From DATBED01 sp035480695 (lineage in GTDB: Bacteria; Patescibacteriota; Saccharimonadia; Saccharimonadales; UBA4665): a stretch of DNA of 9,699 nucleotides. Of this stretch, positions 1 through 4,571 are shown piece by piece (the stretch's first letter is position 1; every line of letters starts with the position of its first letter). The DNA lies in NCBI GenBank assembly GCA_035480695.1, contig DATIHM010000010.1:1-9699 (forward strand), in the 5' to 3' direction. The notes beneath the pieces were generated by a model, which saw nothing but the letters and a program-made list of their open reading frames with translations, did no database searches and had not been told where the DNA came from. The position numbers and the translations under genes were made by a program.

Positions 1-8
1 GGCAATAG

Positions 9-14
9 TATAAT
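9..14 (+). promoter_or_regulatory. -10 box (TATAAT) of the SRPBCC gene
   Basis: A perfect TATAAT lies 8 bases before the ATG at 23, so transcription should begin around 20-22 and the mRNA would be leaderless or nearly so. The -35 region falls outside the window. No Shine-Dalgarno sequence precedes the start, which agrees with leaderless initiation. Confidence 0.55.
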
Positions 15-22
15 TTAAGTTG

Positions 23-463
23 ATGACTGTAAGCGTCGTGAGTCGCATCAGCGTAGAGGCAAAACCGAGGGCCATCTTCAAATACCTAGCCGATTCCAGT
101 TATCATTTTCTCTGGAATCCGCACCTCCACAGCTTGGAGCCGGCTAACAAATTGAAGCTTGGATCGAAGTACAAGACCTCAAGCGTTTTATTGGGTGTCC
201 GTGTCAGCGGCAAGAACGCTGTCACCGGCTTCGTGGCCGACAAGGAACTGCAGATAGAAAACGTCGCCGGCACTATCTCCTACATCGTCAATTACAAGCT
301 GCACCCCCAGGGAGAAGATACGCAGGTAGTTTGTACGACCGAAGTCACTGCTGATGGGAACGCTTTCGCCTTCACCAAACCACTGTTAAGATTGCTGGCT
401 AGGCGCGAGCTGCAGTCCGACCTCAAGGCGCTCAAAATCGCAGTCGAAAACAAGCTGTCCTGA
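23..463 (+). CDS. SRPBCC-superfamily (polyketide cyclase/START-like) protein
   Basis: This is a 146-residue soluble protein whose layout suggests the SRPBCC (Bet v1-like) fold, a helix-grip barrel that binds hydrophobic ligands. The N-terminus has a short beta strand, then a helix with the typical 'IFKYLAD...WNPHL' segment (about residues 18-35). Hydrophilic strands follow, and the protein ends in a long basic C-terminal helix (about 115-144) that would close the cavity. There is no signal peptide or membrane segment, so it should be cytoplasmic. I chose ATG 23 over the in-frame TTG at 20 because the TATAAT at 9-14 places the transcript start almost on that ATG. It is followed by tRNA genes with their own promoter. 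The ligand and role cannot be read from the sequence, and the family call rests on pattern recognition. Confidence 0.7.
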   Translation: MTVSVVSRISVEAKPRAIFKYLADSSYHFLWNPHLHSLEPANKLKLGSKYKTSSVLLGVRVSGKNAVTGFVADKELQIENVAGTISYIVNYKLHPQGEDTQVVCTTEVTADGNAFAFTKPLLRLLARRELQSDLKALKIAVENKLS

Positions 464-479
464 AGAGCAGTAACGGAGG

Positions 480-488
480 TGGTATAAT
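480..488 (+). promoter_or_regulatory. Extended -10 promoter of the tRNA-Thr/tRNA-Gly unit
   Basis: TGGTATAAT is a perfect -10 hexamer (483-488) with the extended TG motif at 480-481. It lies 13 bases before the first base of tRNA-Thr, which allows a short 5' leader for RNase P to remove. The -35 region (about 460-465) is weak, as is common with extended -10 promoters. Confidence 0.65.
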
Positions 489-501
489 ACTTCGGCAGTT
501 C

Positions 502-578
502 GCCACCTTAGCTCAGTTGGCTAGAGCACCACTTTCGTAAAGTGGGGGTCCGGGGTTCGAATCCCCGAGGTGGCTCCA
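502..578 (+). tRNA. tRNA-Thr (anticodon CGT)
   Basis: The cloverleaf is complete. The acceptor stem GCCACCT (502-508) pairs with AGGTGGC (568-574). The D-arm contains AGCTCAGTTGG, the anticodon stem CCACT/AGTGG encloses the loop TTCGTAA with anticodon CGT, and the T-arm contains GGTTCGAATCC. The discriminator is T (575) and CCA is encoded (576-578). It reads ACG codons. The U discriminator matters for the T-box ahead of thrS, whose bulge is complementary to UCCA. It lies 17 bases before tRNA-Gly and is probably cotranscribed with it. Confidence 0.97.
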
Positions 579-595
579 GGAACCTACCCGGACCT

Positions 596-670
596 GCGGG
601 TGTCGTATAACGGCTATTATGTGGCCTTCCCAAGGCCGAGACGCGGGTTCGACTCCCGCCACCCGCACCA
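596..670 (+). tRNA. tRNA-Gly (anticodon CCC)
   Basis: The acceptor stem GCGGGTG (596-602) pairs with CACCCGC (660-666). The anticodon stem GGCC/GGCC encloses the loop TTCCCAA with anticodon CCC, and the T-arm contains GGTTCGACTCC. The discriminator is A (667) and CCA is encoded (668-670). It reads GGG codons. No separate promoter is visible in the 17-base gap after tRNA-Thr, so the two are probably processed from one precursor. Confidence 0.96.
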
Positions 671-685
671 AAATCATTATCGGGA

Positions 686-694
686 TGCTACAAT
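686..694 (+). promoter_or_regulatory. Extended -10 promoter of the membrane protein/glycosyltransferase unit
   Basis: TGCTACAAT combines the extended TG motif (686-687) with a TACAAT hexamer (689-694). Transcription would start near 701, giving only about 7 bases of leader before the ATG at 708. It lies just after the encoded CCA of tRNA-Gly, so the downstream genes need not depend on the tRNA transcript. Confidence 0.5.
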
Positions 695-707
695 TAGGGA
701 AATTATT

Positions 708-1064
708 ATGGCCACATCTAAGAAGTATTTCCACGACCATTTCGTGCTCTTGTTGCTAAGCGTTAACGCCTTCTTGGCGGTGGCGGGCAGCATCTTCATT
801 CTGCTGCGATTGAGCTCCAGCCACGGCACGGGCTACATCGTGCAATACCGCTCAAGCCTCGGAATCAACGCCTTTAAGACCGGCGGCGTCATAGACATCC
901 TGGCCTTCGTGGTTTTCGCTTTTTTGGTCCTGGCGACCCATGTCTTGCTCAGCCTCGGCGCCTATAGGGTGCATCGCCAACTGGCCATCGCGATTTTGTC
1001 ATTGGGAATCCTGCTACTGACACTGACTGTCATAGTAAGTAACGCGCTTCTGGTTTTGCGCTAG
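708..1064 (+). CDS. Small membrane protein with three predicted helices
   Basis: This is a 118-residue hydrophobic protein of unknown function. Three membrane helices are visible at about residues 12-34, 62-84 and 92-115. A short polar segment between the first two (about 35-60, 'SSSHGTGYIVQYRSS') probably faces one side of the membrane. The open frame extends upstream through tRNA-Gly to 570, but ATG 708 is the credible start: it avoids the tRNA and sits just after an extended -10 box. The glycosyltransferase begins 9 bases after the stop, so the two are likely cotranscribed, and this protein may be a partner or accessory subunit of that enzyme. That role is inferred only from position. Confidence 0.72.
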   Translation: MATSKKYFHDHFVLLLLSVNAFLAVAGSIFILLRLSSSHGTGYIVQYRSSLGINAFKTGGVIDILAFVVFAFLVLATHVLLSLGAYRVHRQLAIAILSLGILLLTLTVIVSNALLVLR

Positions 1065-1073
1065 TTTGCTGGT

Positions 1074-2777
1074 ATGGCGGATCTAGAGATACCTTTTGAA
1101 AAGGACCGTCACGGCCATTACCGCTTTTTTGAGATCCTGCCCGGTGCGCTCAGCTGGTTTTTGCTGTTCCTGCCGTTTTTGCTCAGCATCGTGACCATCA
1201 GCTCGGGCGTGACCGGCTACAATCCGGTCAGCTTGGGCGTCTTTTTCGCGCTGATCTACCTCTTGATTTTCCTTATCCGCGGCATCGCATATTCACTCCG
1301 TGGAATTACCGGCTACATCGTGATGAAGCGCCACATGGAGTTGGATTGGAATGGCTTGTCGGCAGACATTGACGCTGGCGTGGTTACGTCTGCCGATATA
1401 GTCAGGCCGAAATGGCACCATAAGAACCTGCGCCTACTCGGTAACCGTAAGTATGACATGCGGCCGAAAGATTTGATCCACGCCGCTATCGTCGCCACCG
1501 TCAATGAGAGCCGGGAAGTGCTTGAGCCGACCATCCAGGCCTTGCTCGGGGCGGACTACGACCCCAAGAAACTAATCCTGGTGATTGCCTACGAAGGCCG
1601 CGCCGGCAAACCGGCCGAGGACCGGGTCAAAGAGCTGCTGGAAATGTACGGCGGCCGGTTCCTGCATGCCATGGCCGTGAAACATCCGCCCGATTTGCCC
1701 GGCGAAGTCATCGGCAAGGGCGGCAACATCACTTATGCCGGTCACAAGCTCGGGCAGTATGTCAAAAAGGCGAAGCTCGACCCGTCGAAAATTCTTGTCA
1801 CCACGCTCGATTCCGACAACCGGCCCGACCGCCGCTATTTCGCGGCCCTTAGCTACCTGTACTGCGTCGTGCCCGACCCGCTCAAAGCTTCGTACCAACC
1901 GTTGGCCATGTTCACCAATAATATCTGGGATACGCCGAACTTCATGCGCATCATCGCTACCGGTAACAACCTGTTCTACATCGTCAATACGCAGCGCCAG
2001 CACCTGAGTAGGAATTTCTCAGCACACGCCCAGCCGCTCCAATCGCTGGCCGAAATGGGCTTTTGGAGCACCCGCACTGTCGTCGAAGATGGCCACCAGT
2101 TCTGGCGGTCGTATTTCCATTTTGAAGGCGATTATCGGGTTTATCCGTTCAGCATCCCGATTTACCAGGATGCCGTGCTGGCCGACACCTACAAACGCAC
2201 CATCAGGGCGCAGTTTTACCAACTGCGGCGCTGGACATACGGCGCCTCCGATGTGGCCTACATTGCCGACCAGGGCTTCTGGCACAAGCACGATGTGCCC
2301 AAGGCCGACGTCATTGCCAAACTGCTGCGTACGCTGTGGGATCACGTGAACTGGGCGACCGGCGCGGTCATGGTCTGGTACATCGGCTTCGTGCCGCACC
2401 TGATTCACCCGCAGAACTTCGGTTCCAATGTCGTGCCGCTCGAGGTCCAGACGCTACAGCGCATCGGCATGCTGGCCTTTTTCGTGACCATTTACATCTG
2501 TTTGGTGACTCTGCCACCCCGGCCGGCCCGTTATAAGCGTCACCGTTCGGTTTTCATGCTGTTGCAGTGGATTCTGCTGCCGGTTTCGAGTATCGCCTTC
2601 GGTTGCCTGGCAGCTTTCAACTCGCAGACGCGCCTGATTTTCGGTAAGTACATTTCCAAATTCGATGTTACTGAGAAGACCGTCGTGATGGAGTCGGGCA
2701 GGAAGGTCACGACAGAGGCCGACCCTGGTCGTTTCCGCCGTGGCTTCCGCCTTTTTGGCTGGTTCCGCAAAAAGTAA
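1074..2777 (+). CDS. Membrane-bound processive family-2 glycosyltransferase (cellulose-synthase-like)
   Basis: A 567-residue enzyme expected to use nucleotide sugars at the inner membrane face to build and perhaps export a polysaccharide. The N-terminus has two membrane helices (about 22-44 and 52-75). The cytosolic catalytic domain has the hallmarks of processive GT2 enzymes: the metal- and nucleotide-binding DSD (246-248, in 'TTLDSDNRPD'), the catalytic-base ED (338-339, in 'VVEDGH') and the acceptor-binding QLRRW (383-387). Three further helices follow (about 427-444, 461-482 and 492-517), then a basic C-terminal tail. An early 'ATVNESREVLEPTIQALL' (about 141-158) matches the start of the GT-A nucleotide-binding fold. 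There is no strong Shine-Dalgarno site, so coupling to the gene 9 bases upstream is likely. The product polymer is not identifiable. Its 3' end lies 2 bases from the convergent nrdR gene. Confidence 0.85.
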   Translation: MADLEIPFEKDRHGHYRFFEILPGALSWFLLFLPFLLSIVTISSGVTGYNPVSLGVFFALIYLLIFLIRGIAYSLRGITGYIVMKRHMELDWNGLSADIDAGVVTSADIVRPKWHHKNLRLLGNRKYDMRPKDLIHAAIVATVNESREVLEPTIQALLGADYDPKKLILVIAYEGRAGKPAEDRVKELLEMYGGRFLHAMAVKHPPDLPGEVIGKGGNITYAGHKLGQYVKKAKLDPSKILVTTLDSDNRPDRRYFAALSYLYCVVPDPLKASYQPLAMFTNNIWDTPNFMRIIATGNNLFYIVNTQRQHLSRNFSAHAQPLQSLAEMGFWSTRTVVEDGHQFWRSYFHFEGDYRVYPFSIPIYQDAVLADTYKRTIRAQFYQLRRWTYGASDVAYIADQGFWHKHDVPKADVIAKLLRTLWDHVNWATGAVMVWYIGFVPHLIHPQNFGSNVVPLEVQTLQRIGMLAFFVTIYICLVTLPPRPARYKRHRSVFMLLQWILLPVSSIAFGCLAAFNSQTRLIFGKYISKFDVTEKTVVMESGRKVTTEADPGRFRRGFRLFGWFRKK

Positions 2778-2779
2778 GT

Positions 2780-3184
2780 TCAGGCTTTGTGGCGGACCTG
2801 GTAGTGCATGCTGGCGGCTTTGTCGAAGCGGTTGAGCGCGACCTGGGTTACTTGGGCGATTGTCCCCGACCAGACGCGGCCGTTTTCGGCCAGCTCGGCT
2901 AATTTCTTGATAATCGTGTCCGCCAGTGCAGCAGCATCCCCTAAAGCCGTCTCGCGATGCTCGCAGCTCTTATAGAGGCTCAACATCAACTTATCACGGG
3001 AAAAGGGCGCTAGGGCGCCGTCTGAGGCCTGGACAGCCCAGGCCGCGCTCAGCTGGGCGTTTTCTTCGGTAGTGAAGACAGCTTCACAGTTCAAACACAC
3101 CCGTCGGCGCCATATGCTGTTACTACGCTTCTGAAGCCGGGAGTTTGAAACGTGCGTTTTCGCACCGCAATGTATGCAAACCAT
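2780..3184 (-). CDS. nrdR: Transcriptional repressor NrdR (zinc ribbon plus ATP-cone)
   Basis: NrdR senses ATP/dATP through its ATP-cone and represses ribonucleotide reductase genes. This 134-residue protein has an N-terminal zinc ribbon with cysteines at 3, 6, 30 and 33 (CIHC, CLNC), then the family signatures 'SNSR', 'WRRRVC' and 'FTT' (about 13-39). The ATP-cone runs from about residue 48, with 'PFSRDKL' matching the family's PFDREKL motif. It is a little shorter than typical NrdR (about 150 residues), mainly at the C-terminus, which is basic. Family members usually read 'VRFASVYR' near the end, and here this has diverged to 'MHYQVRHK'. No reductase gene lies nearby. A NrdR-box-like sequence covers the start codon, which suggests autoregulation. 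It converges on the glycosyltransferase gene with a 2-base gap. Confidence 0.9.
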   Translation of the reverse strand: MVCIHCGAKTHVSNSRLQKRSNSIWRRRVCLNCEAVFTTEENAQLSAAWAVQASDGALAPFSRDKLMLSLYKSCEHRETALGDAAALADTIIKKLAELAENGRVWSGTIAQVTQVALNRFDKAASMHYQVRHKA

Positions 3185-3199
3185 GTCTATATGTTGTCA
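3184..3199. promoter_or_regulatory. NrdR-box-like operator over the nrdR start
   Basis: The core CTATATGTTGT (3187-3197, + strand) matches the published NrdR-box core CWATATATWGT at 10 of 11 positions. The outer flanks of the 16-base consensus do not match well. The site touches the nrdR ATG, where a bound repressor would block transcription or translation. NrdR boxes usually occur as pairs, and I see no convincing second copy within about 40 bases, so this is tentative. Confidence 0.4.
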
Positions 3200-3245
3200 T
3201 AACGCTGTTTAAAATGCTAGTGGAAAACTGCTGAAATTTCCGTGG

Positions 3246-3273
3246 AAAATAAAAAGCCCGAGCTCCGTCGGGC
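3246..3273 (-). terminator. Intrinsic terminator of the short minus-strand unit
   Basis: Read on the minus strand, GCCCGA (3273-3268), a 6-base loop and TCGGGC (3261-3256) form a GC-rich 6-bp hairpin followed at once by TTTTTATTTT (3255-3246). There is no T-tract in the other direction, so it acts on minus-strand transcripts. It stands between the small ORF ending at 3311 and nrdR, and so separates the two. Confidence 0.75.
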
Positions 3274-3310
3274 ACTCGGGGCGGGTATCGAATGGATAAA
3301 CACCGGGTTA

Positions 3311-3493
3311 TTATTTCGCGGCAACAGTAGCGCGGGGTCGGCGGACGCGGGTCTTATTCGGTTTCGAGAAGGTCAACTCCTCGTAGAATAACTTGAAGGC
3401 GTCTAAAGCACTCTCTTTACGGATACCAAAACTTCCTCGATTAACCAAAGAAGTATAAGCGAAAAAGCTGTGCCAGTCAATAAGTTTGCGCAA
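3311..3493 (-). CDS. Possible small basic protein, start uncertain (or a small RNA)
   Basis: The minus frame ending in TAA at 3313-3311 looks coding over its last 45 or so codons. It has G/C-rich third positions and a plausible amphipathic helix around 'ALDAFKLFYEEL', then a strongly basic tail with 'RVRRPR'. The coordinates use the TTG at 3493 (60 aa). A TTG at 3448 (45 aa) is the other option, but no good ribosome site or ATG is visible for either. A well-formed promoter (3452-3480) would start RNA near 3445, just inside the shorter version, and a terminator follows at 3246. The same data therefore also fit a non-coding RNA of about 200 nt. The longer upstream extension of this frame to 3817 is antisense to the + strand gene and looks spurious. 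I do not recognise the protein. Confidence 0.3.
   Translation of the reverse strand: MRKLIDWHSFFAYTSLVNRGSFGIRKESALDAFKLFYEELTFSKPNKTRVRRPRATVAAK
3452..3480 (-). promoter_or_regulatory. Minus-strand sigma-70-type promoter (TTGACT-17-TATACT)
   Basis: On the minus strand TTGACT (3480-3475, 5 of 6 to consensus) and TATACT (3457-3452, 5 of 6) are exactly 17 bases apart, predicting RNA from about 3445. It is back to back with the + strand promoter at 3505-3533. The nearest downstream terminator is at 3273-3246, so the transcript would be about 200 nt. Confidence 0.55.
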
Positions 3494-3504
3494 AACGCTA
3501 ATGC

Positions 3505-3533
3505 TTGAAATAGTTAATAAACTTAAGGATAAT
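3505..3533 (+). promoter_or_regulatory. Promoter of the unknown 148-aa gene (TTGAAA-17-GATAAT)
   Basis: TTGAAA (3505-3510) and GATAAT (3528-3533) are separated by 17 bases. The predicted start of transcription falls on or next to the ATG at 3540, six bases after the -10 box. This decides the start codon of the gene and implies a leaderless message. Confidence 0.55.
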
Positions 3534-3539
3534 GGTGAT

Positions 3540-3986
3540 ATGCCAAGAGGTAACGGACAGCCTCCATATAAGCAACCAGAAGAAGCCGGCCAAGCTGATT
3601 CTCCGACGAGTGACGAGATAGCGGCCTCACGGATAACCGCGTTCTTGCAGACCAAAAGGTTTCGGTCGCAGATTTTTGAGATAACAGATCCAGAGGCCAA
3701 ATCCGTCACATATGATGCCTTTGTGGTTAGGTGGCCAGATGTATGGGAACGGCTAAGAGATAGGAATAAAAAGGACTCAAGGCAGTGGAAGCACGAGCGA
3801 CAAAAAATACGAAGCAAACGGGGTCCGGAAGCGGTTGGCGGCGATTTCGTGCCGAGCAGCGACCTAACTACTGACGACCTTATAACCCTTGCTGCTGAAA
3901 AAGGTAGCTACATGACACAACAAAAGACACGCCGAGCAGCTTTGCTAGCGGCACTCCAGCCTTATATAAAGTATAAAGAAAGCTAA
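3540..3986 (+). CDS. Hypothetical protein of unknown function (148 aa)
   Basis: I do not recognise this family. The protein is soluble and highly charged, with a low-complexity polar N-terminus rich in G, P, Q and E (about residues 1-25). The central part is a mixed segment with 'ITAFLQTKRFRSQIFEI' and 'DAFVVRWPDVWERLRDRN' (about 30-80). A strongly basic stretch follows (about 80-100), and the protein ends in a predicted helix (about 112-145). There is no signal peptide or membrane segment. The frame is open from a TTG at 3486, but ATG 3540 fits best because a promoter places the transcript start there. Third positions are more A/T-rich, and AGA and ATA codons more frequent, than in the flanking genes, so it may have been acquired or be fast-evolving. 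It ends 18 bases before the CCA end of the opposing tRNA-Val gene. The basic middle hints at nucleic-acid binding, which is only a guess. Confidence 0.6.
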   Translation: MPRGNGQPPYKQPEEAGQADSPTSDEIAASRITAFLQTKRFRSQIFEITDPEAKSVTYDAFVVRWPDVWERLRDRNKKDSRQWKHERQKIRSKRGPEAVGGDFVPSSDLTTDDLITLAAEKGSYMTQQKTRRAALLAALQPYIKYKES

Positions 3987-4004
3987 ACCTCAGAACTAGC
4001 GAAC

Positions 4005-4081
4005 TGGTGGGCGATAGAGGATTCGAACCTCTCACCTCTTCCACGTCAAGGAAGCGCTCTAGCCAAATGAGCTAATCGCCC
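4005..4081 (-). tRNA. tRNA-Val (anticodon GAC)
   Basis: On the minus strand the acceptor stem GGGCGAT (4081-4075) pairs with ATCGCCC (4015-4009). The D-arm contains TAGCTCATTTGG, the anticodon stem CTTCC/GGAAG encloses TTGACGT with anticodon GAC, and the T-arm contains GGTTCGAATCC. The discriminator is A and CCA is encoded (4007-4005). It reads GUC and GUU codons. I found no clear promoter in the A/T-rich stretch upstream (4082-4130), and no duplicated tRNA end that would mark an integrated element. Confidence 0.96.
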
Positions 4082-4160
4082 GCGTCTAACAGATTACAAA
4101 GTACAGGATTTTAGCGGCCTGCGCAAGGCTAGGACAGGCTGCAACTTCTTGGAACGCAAA

Positions 4161-4200
4161 TCTTATACCATTTGTGATGTTAAGCACAATCGGTATAAGA
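4161..4200. repeat. 40-bp imperfect palindrome in the gene-free stretch
   Basis: TCTTATACC (4161-4169) and GGTATAAGA (4192-4200) are perfect 9-bp inverted arms. After two mismatches they are extended inwards by TTGTG/CACAA (4172-4176 and 4185-4189), around an 8-base loop. It is not followed by a good T-tract on either strand, so it is unlikely to be a terminator. It sits between tRNA-Val (leftward) and the T-box/thrS promoters (rightward). It could be an operator or a remnant of a small inverted-repeat element. Confidence 0.6.
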
Positions 4201-4252
4201 AAAAGTTTTCCCCAAAAGAAATGTGAAGATTACAGCATAAATAGGCTAGCCT

Positions 4253-4275
4253 TATAGTACTAGCCCTGCTATGAT
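4253..4275 (+). promoter_or_regulatory. Candidate promoter region of the short RNA ahead of the T-box
   Basis: Two overlapping -10 candidates are visible: TATAGT (4253-4258) and an extended TGCTATGAT (4267-4275). GGCTAG (4244-4249) and CTAGCC (4260-4265) form a 6-bp inverted repeat around the first one, as an operator might. No strong -35 box is seen for either. Which one is used cannot be decided from sequence. Confidence 0.35.
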
Positions 4276-4281
4276 AGTCCT

Positions 4282-4373
4282 CACGGGTGAAGTTTTGACG
4301 AGACTGTTTTGCCTCGCCAGAACTGGTGTAAGGGGTTGAATGGCTTGCGAGACCACTCAACCCCTTTTAGTTT
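4282..4373 (+). ncRNA. Candidate short terminated RNA upstream of the thrS T-box
   Basis: RNA starting near 4265-4284 would end at the strong terminator at 4330-4373 after only about 90-110 nt, before the T-box promoter. It can form a small CGAG/CTCG hairpin (4299-4302/4313-4316). It does not carry the conserved SRP-RNA apical sequence and does not resemble tmRNA. A 22-codon frame from ATG 4271 to the TGA in the terminator stem has three scattered Thr codons, but that ATG overlaps the stronger -10 candidate. It may be an independent small RNA or an upstream attenuator. Confidence 0.35.
4330..4373 (+). terminator. Strong intrinsic terminator upstream of the T-box promoter
   Basis: AAGGGGTTGA (4330-4339) pairs perfectly with TCAACCCCTT (4357-4366). 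A further TGG/CCA pairing (4341-4343/4353-4355) sits inside the loop, and TTTTAGTTT (4365-4373) follows. Its T-tract overlaps the -35 position of the next promoter, so it separates the upstream transcript from the thrS leader. Confidence 0.72.
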
Positions 4374-4394
4374 GCCAGCGACAGGTGTTATACT
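4366..4394 (+). promoter_or_regulatory. Promoter of the T-box leader and thrS operon
   Basis: TATACT (4389-4394) is preceded by the extended TG motif (4386-4387), giving TGTTATACT. A weak -35, TTTAGT (4366-4371), lies 17 bases upstream. RNA would start near 4401, exactly where the first leader stem begins, which supports this start. Confidence 0.55.
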
Positions 4395-4400
4395 TGGGCT

Positions 4401-4556
4401 GAGCATTGAAGTGGACTCACCAACCACCGAGCTCCGTAGGTGTGGCGACGACCGACGAAACAGCAAGTCGCAAGAGCAAATGTCGAGGTGGAACCTCCCG
4501 CAAGGGACCGAGACGCTTGGTTGATATGACGTATCAAGTCCAAGCGTTTTTTATTT
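4401..4556 (+). promoter_or_regulatory. T-box riboswitch (tRNA-Thr-sensing, compact Stem I) of thrS
   Basis: A T-box leader reads the charging state of a tRNA and prevents early termination when the tRNA is uncharged. Stem I here is short: GAGC/GCTC (4401-4404/4431-4434) below GTGG/CCAC (4411-4414/4424-4427), capped by a 9-base loop containing ACC (4419-4421), a Thr codon followed by A, the likely specifier. A second stem GCGAC/GTCGC follows (4445-4449/4467-4471). The antiterminator has GTCGAGG (4482-4488), the 7-base bulge TGGAACC (4489-4495), TCCC-GCAA-GGGA (4496-4507) and CCGAGAC (4508-4514), with a tandem G-A mismatch in the lower helix. The bulge UGGA is complementary to UCCA, the 3' end of a tRNA with U discriminator such as the tRNA-Thr in this window. 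The antiterminator shares bases 4513-4514 with the following terminator. The long distal Stem I of classical T-boxes is absent. Confidence 0.85.
4513..4552 (+). terminator. T-box-controlled terminator before thrS
   Basis: ACGCTTGG (4513-4520) pairs with CCAAGCGT (4540-4547), extended by TTGATA/TATCAA (4521-4526/4532-4537) with a 2-base bulge and a 5-base loop. TTTTTT follows at 4547-4552. This is a strong intrinsic terminator whose 5' arm overlaps the T-box antiterminator, the usual transcription-attenuation design. Confidence 0.88.
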
Positions 4557-4571
4557 ATCTAAGGAGCGATT

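Noticed and set aside
570..707. N-terminal extension of the small membrane protein
   Set aside because: It runs through tRNA-Gly and the promoter; ATG 708 is the sensible start.
3246..3445. tmRNA, SRP RNA or 6S RNA in the short minus-strand unit
   Set aside because: There is no tRNA-like end pairing, no tag frame of the usual form, no conserved SRP apical sequence, and no obvious long rod with a central bubble.
3311..3817. 168-residue minus-strand reading frame as a whole
   Set aside because: Its N-terminal two thirds are antisense to the 148-aa + strand gene and have a Ser/Cys/Leu-rich composition typical of shadow frames. Only the C-terminal part beyond 3490 may be real.
4005..4081. tRNA-Val as an attachment site of an integrated element
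   Set aside because: No repeat of its 3' end and no integrase are found in the window.
4161..4200. Palindrome as an intrinsic terminator
   Set aside because: The stem is A/T-rich with mismatches, and neither side carries a proper T-tract (only TTT on the minus side).
4271..4339. 22-codon leader peptide controlling thrS
   Set aside because: Only three scattered Thr codons, no ribosome site, and the ATG overlaps the better -10 candidate; the T-box explains the regulation.
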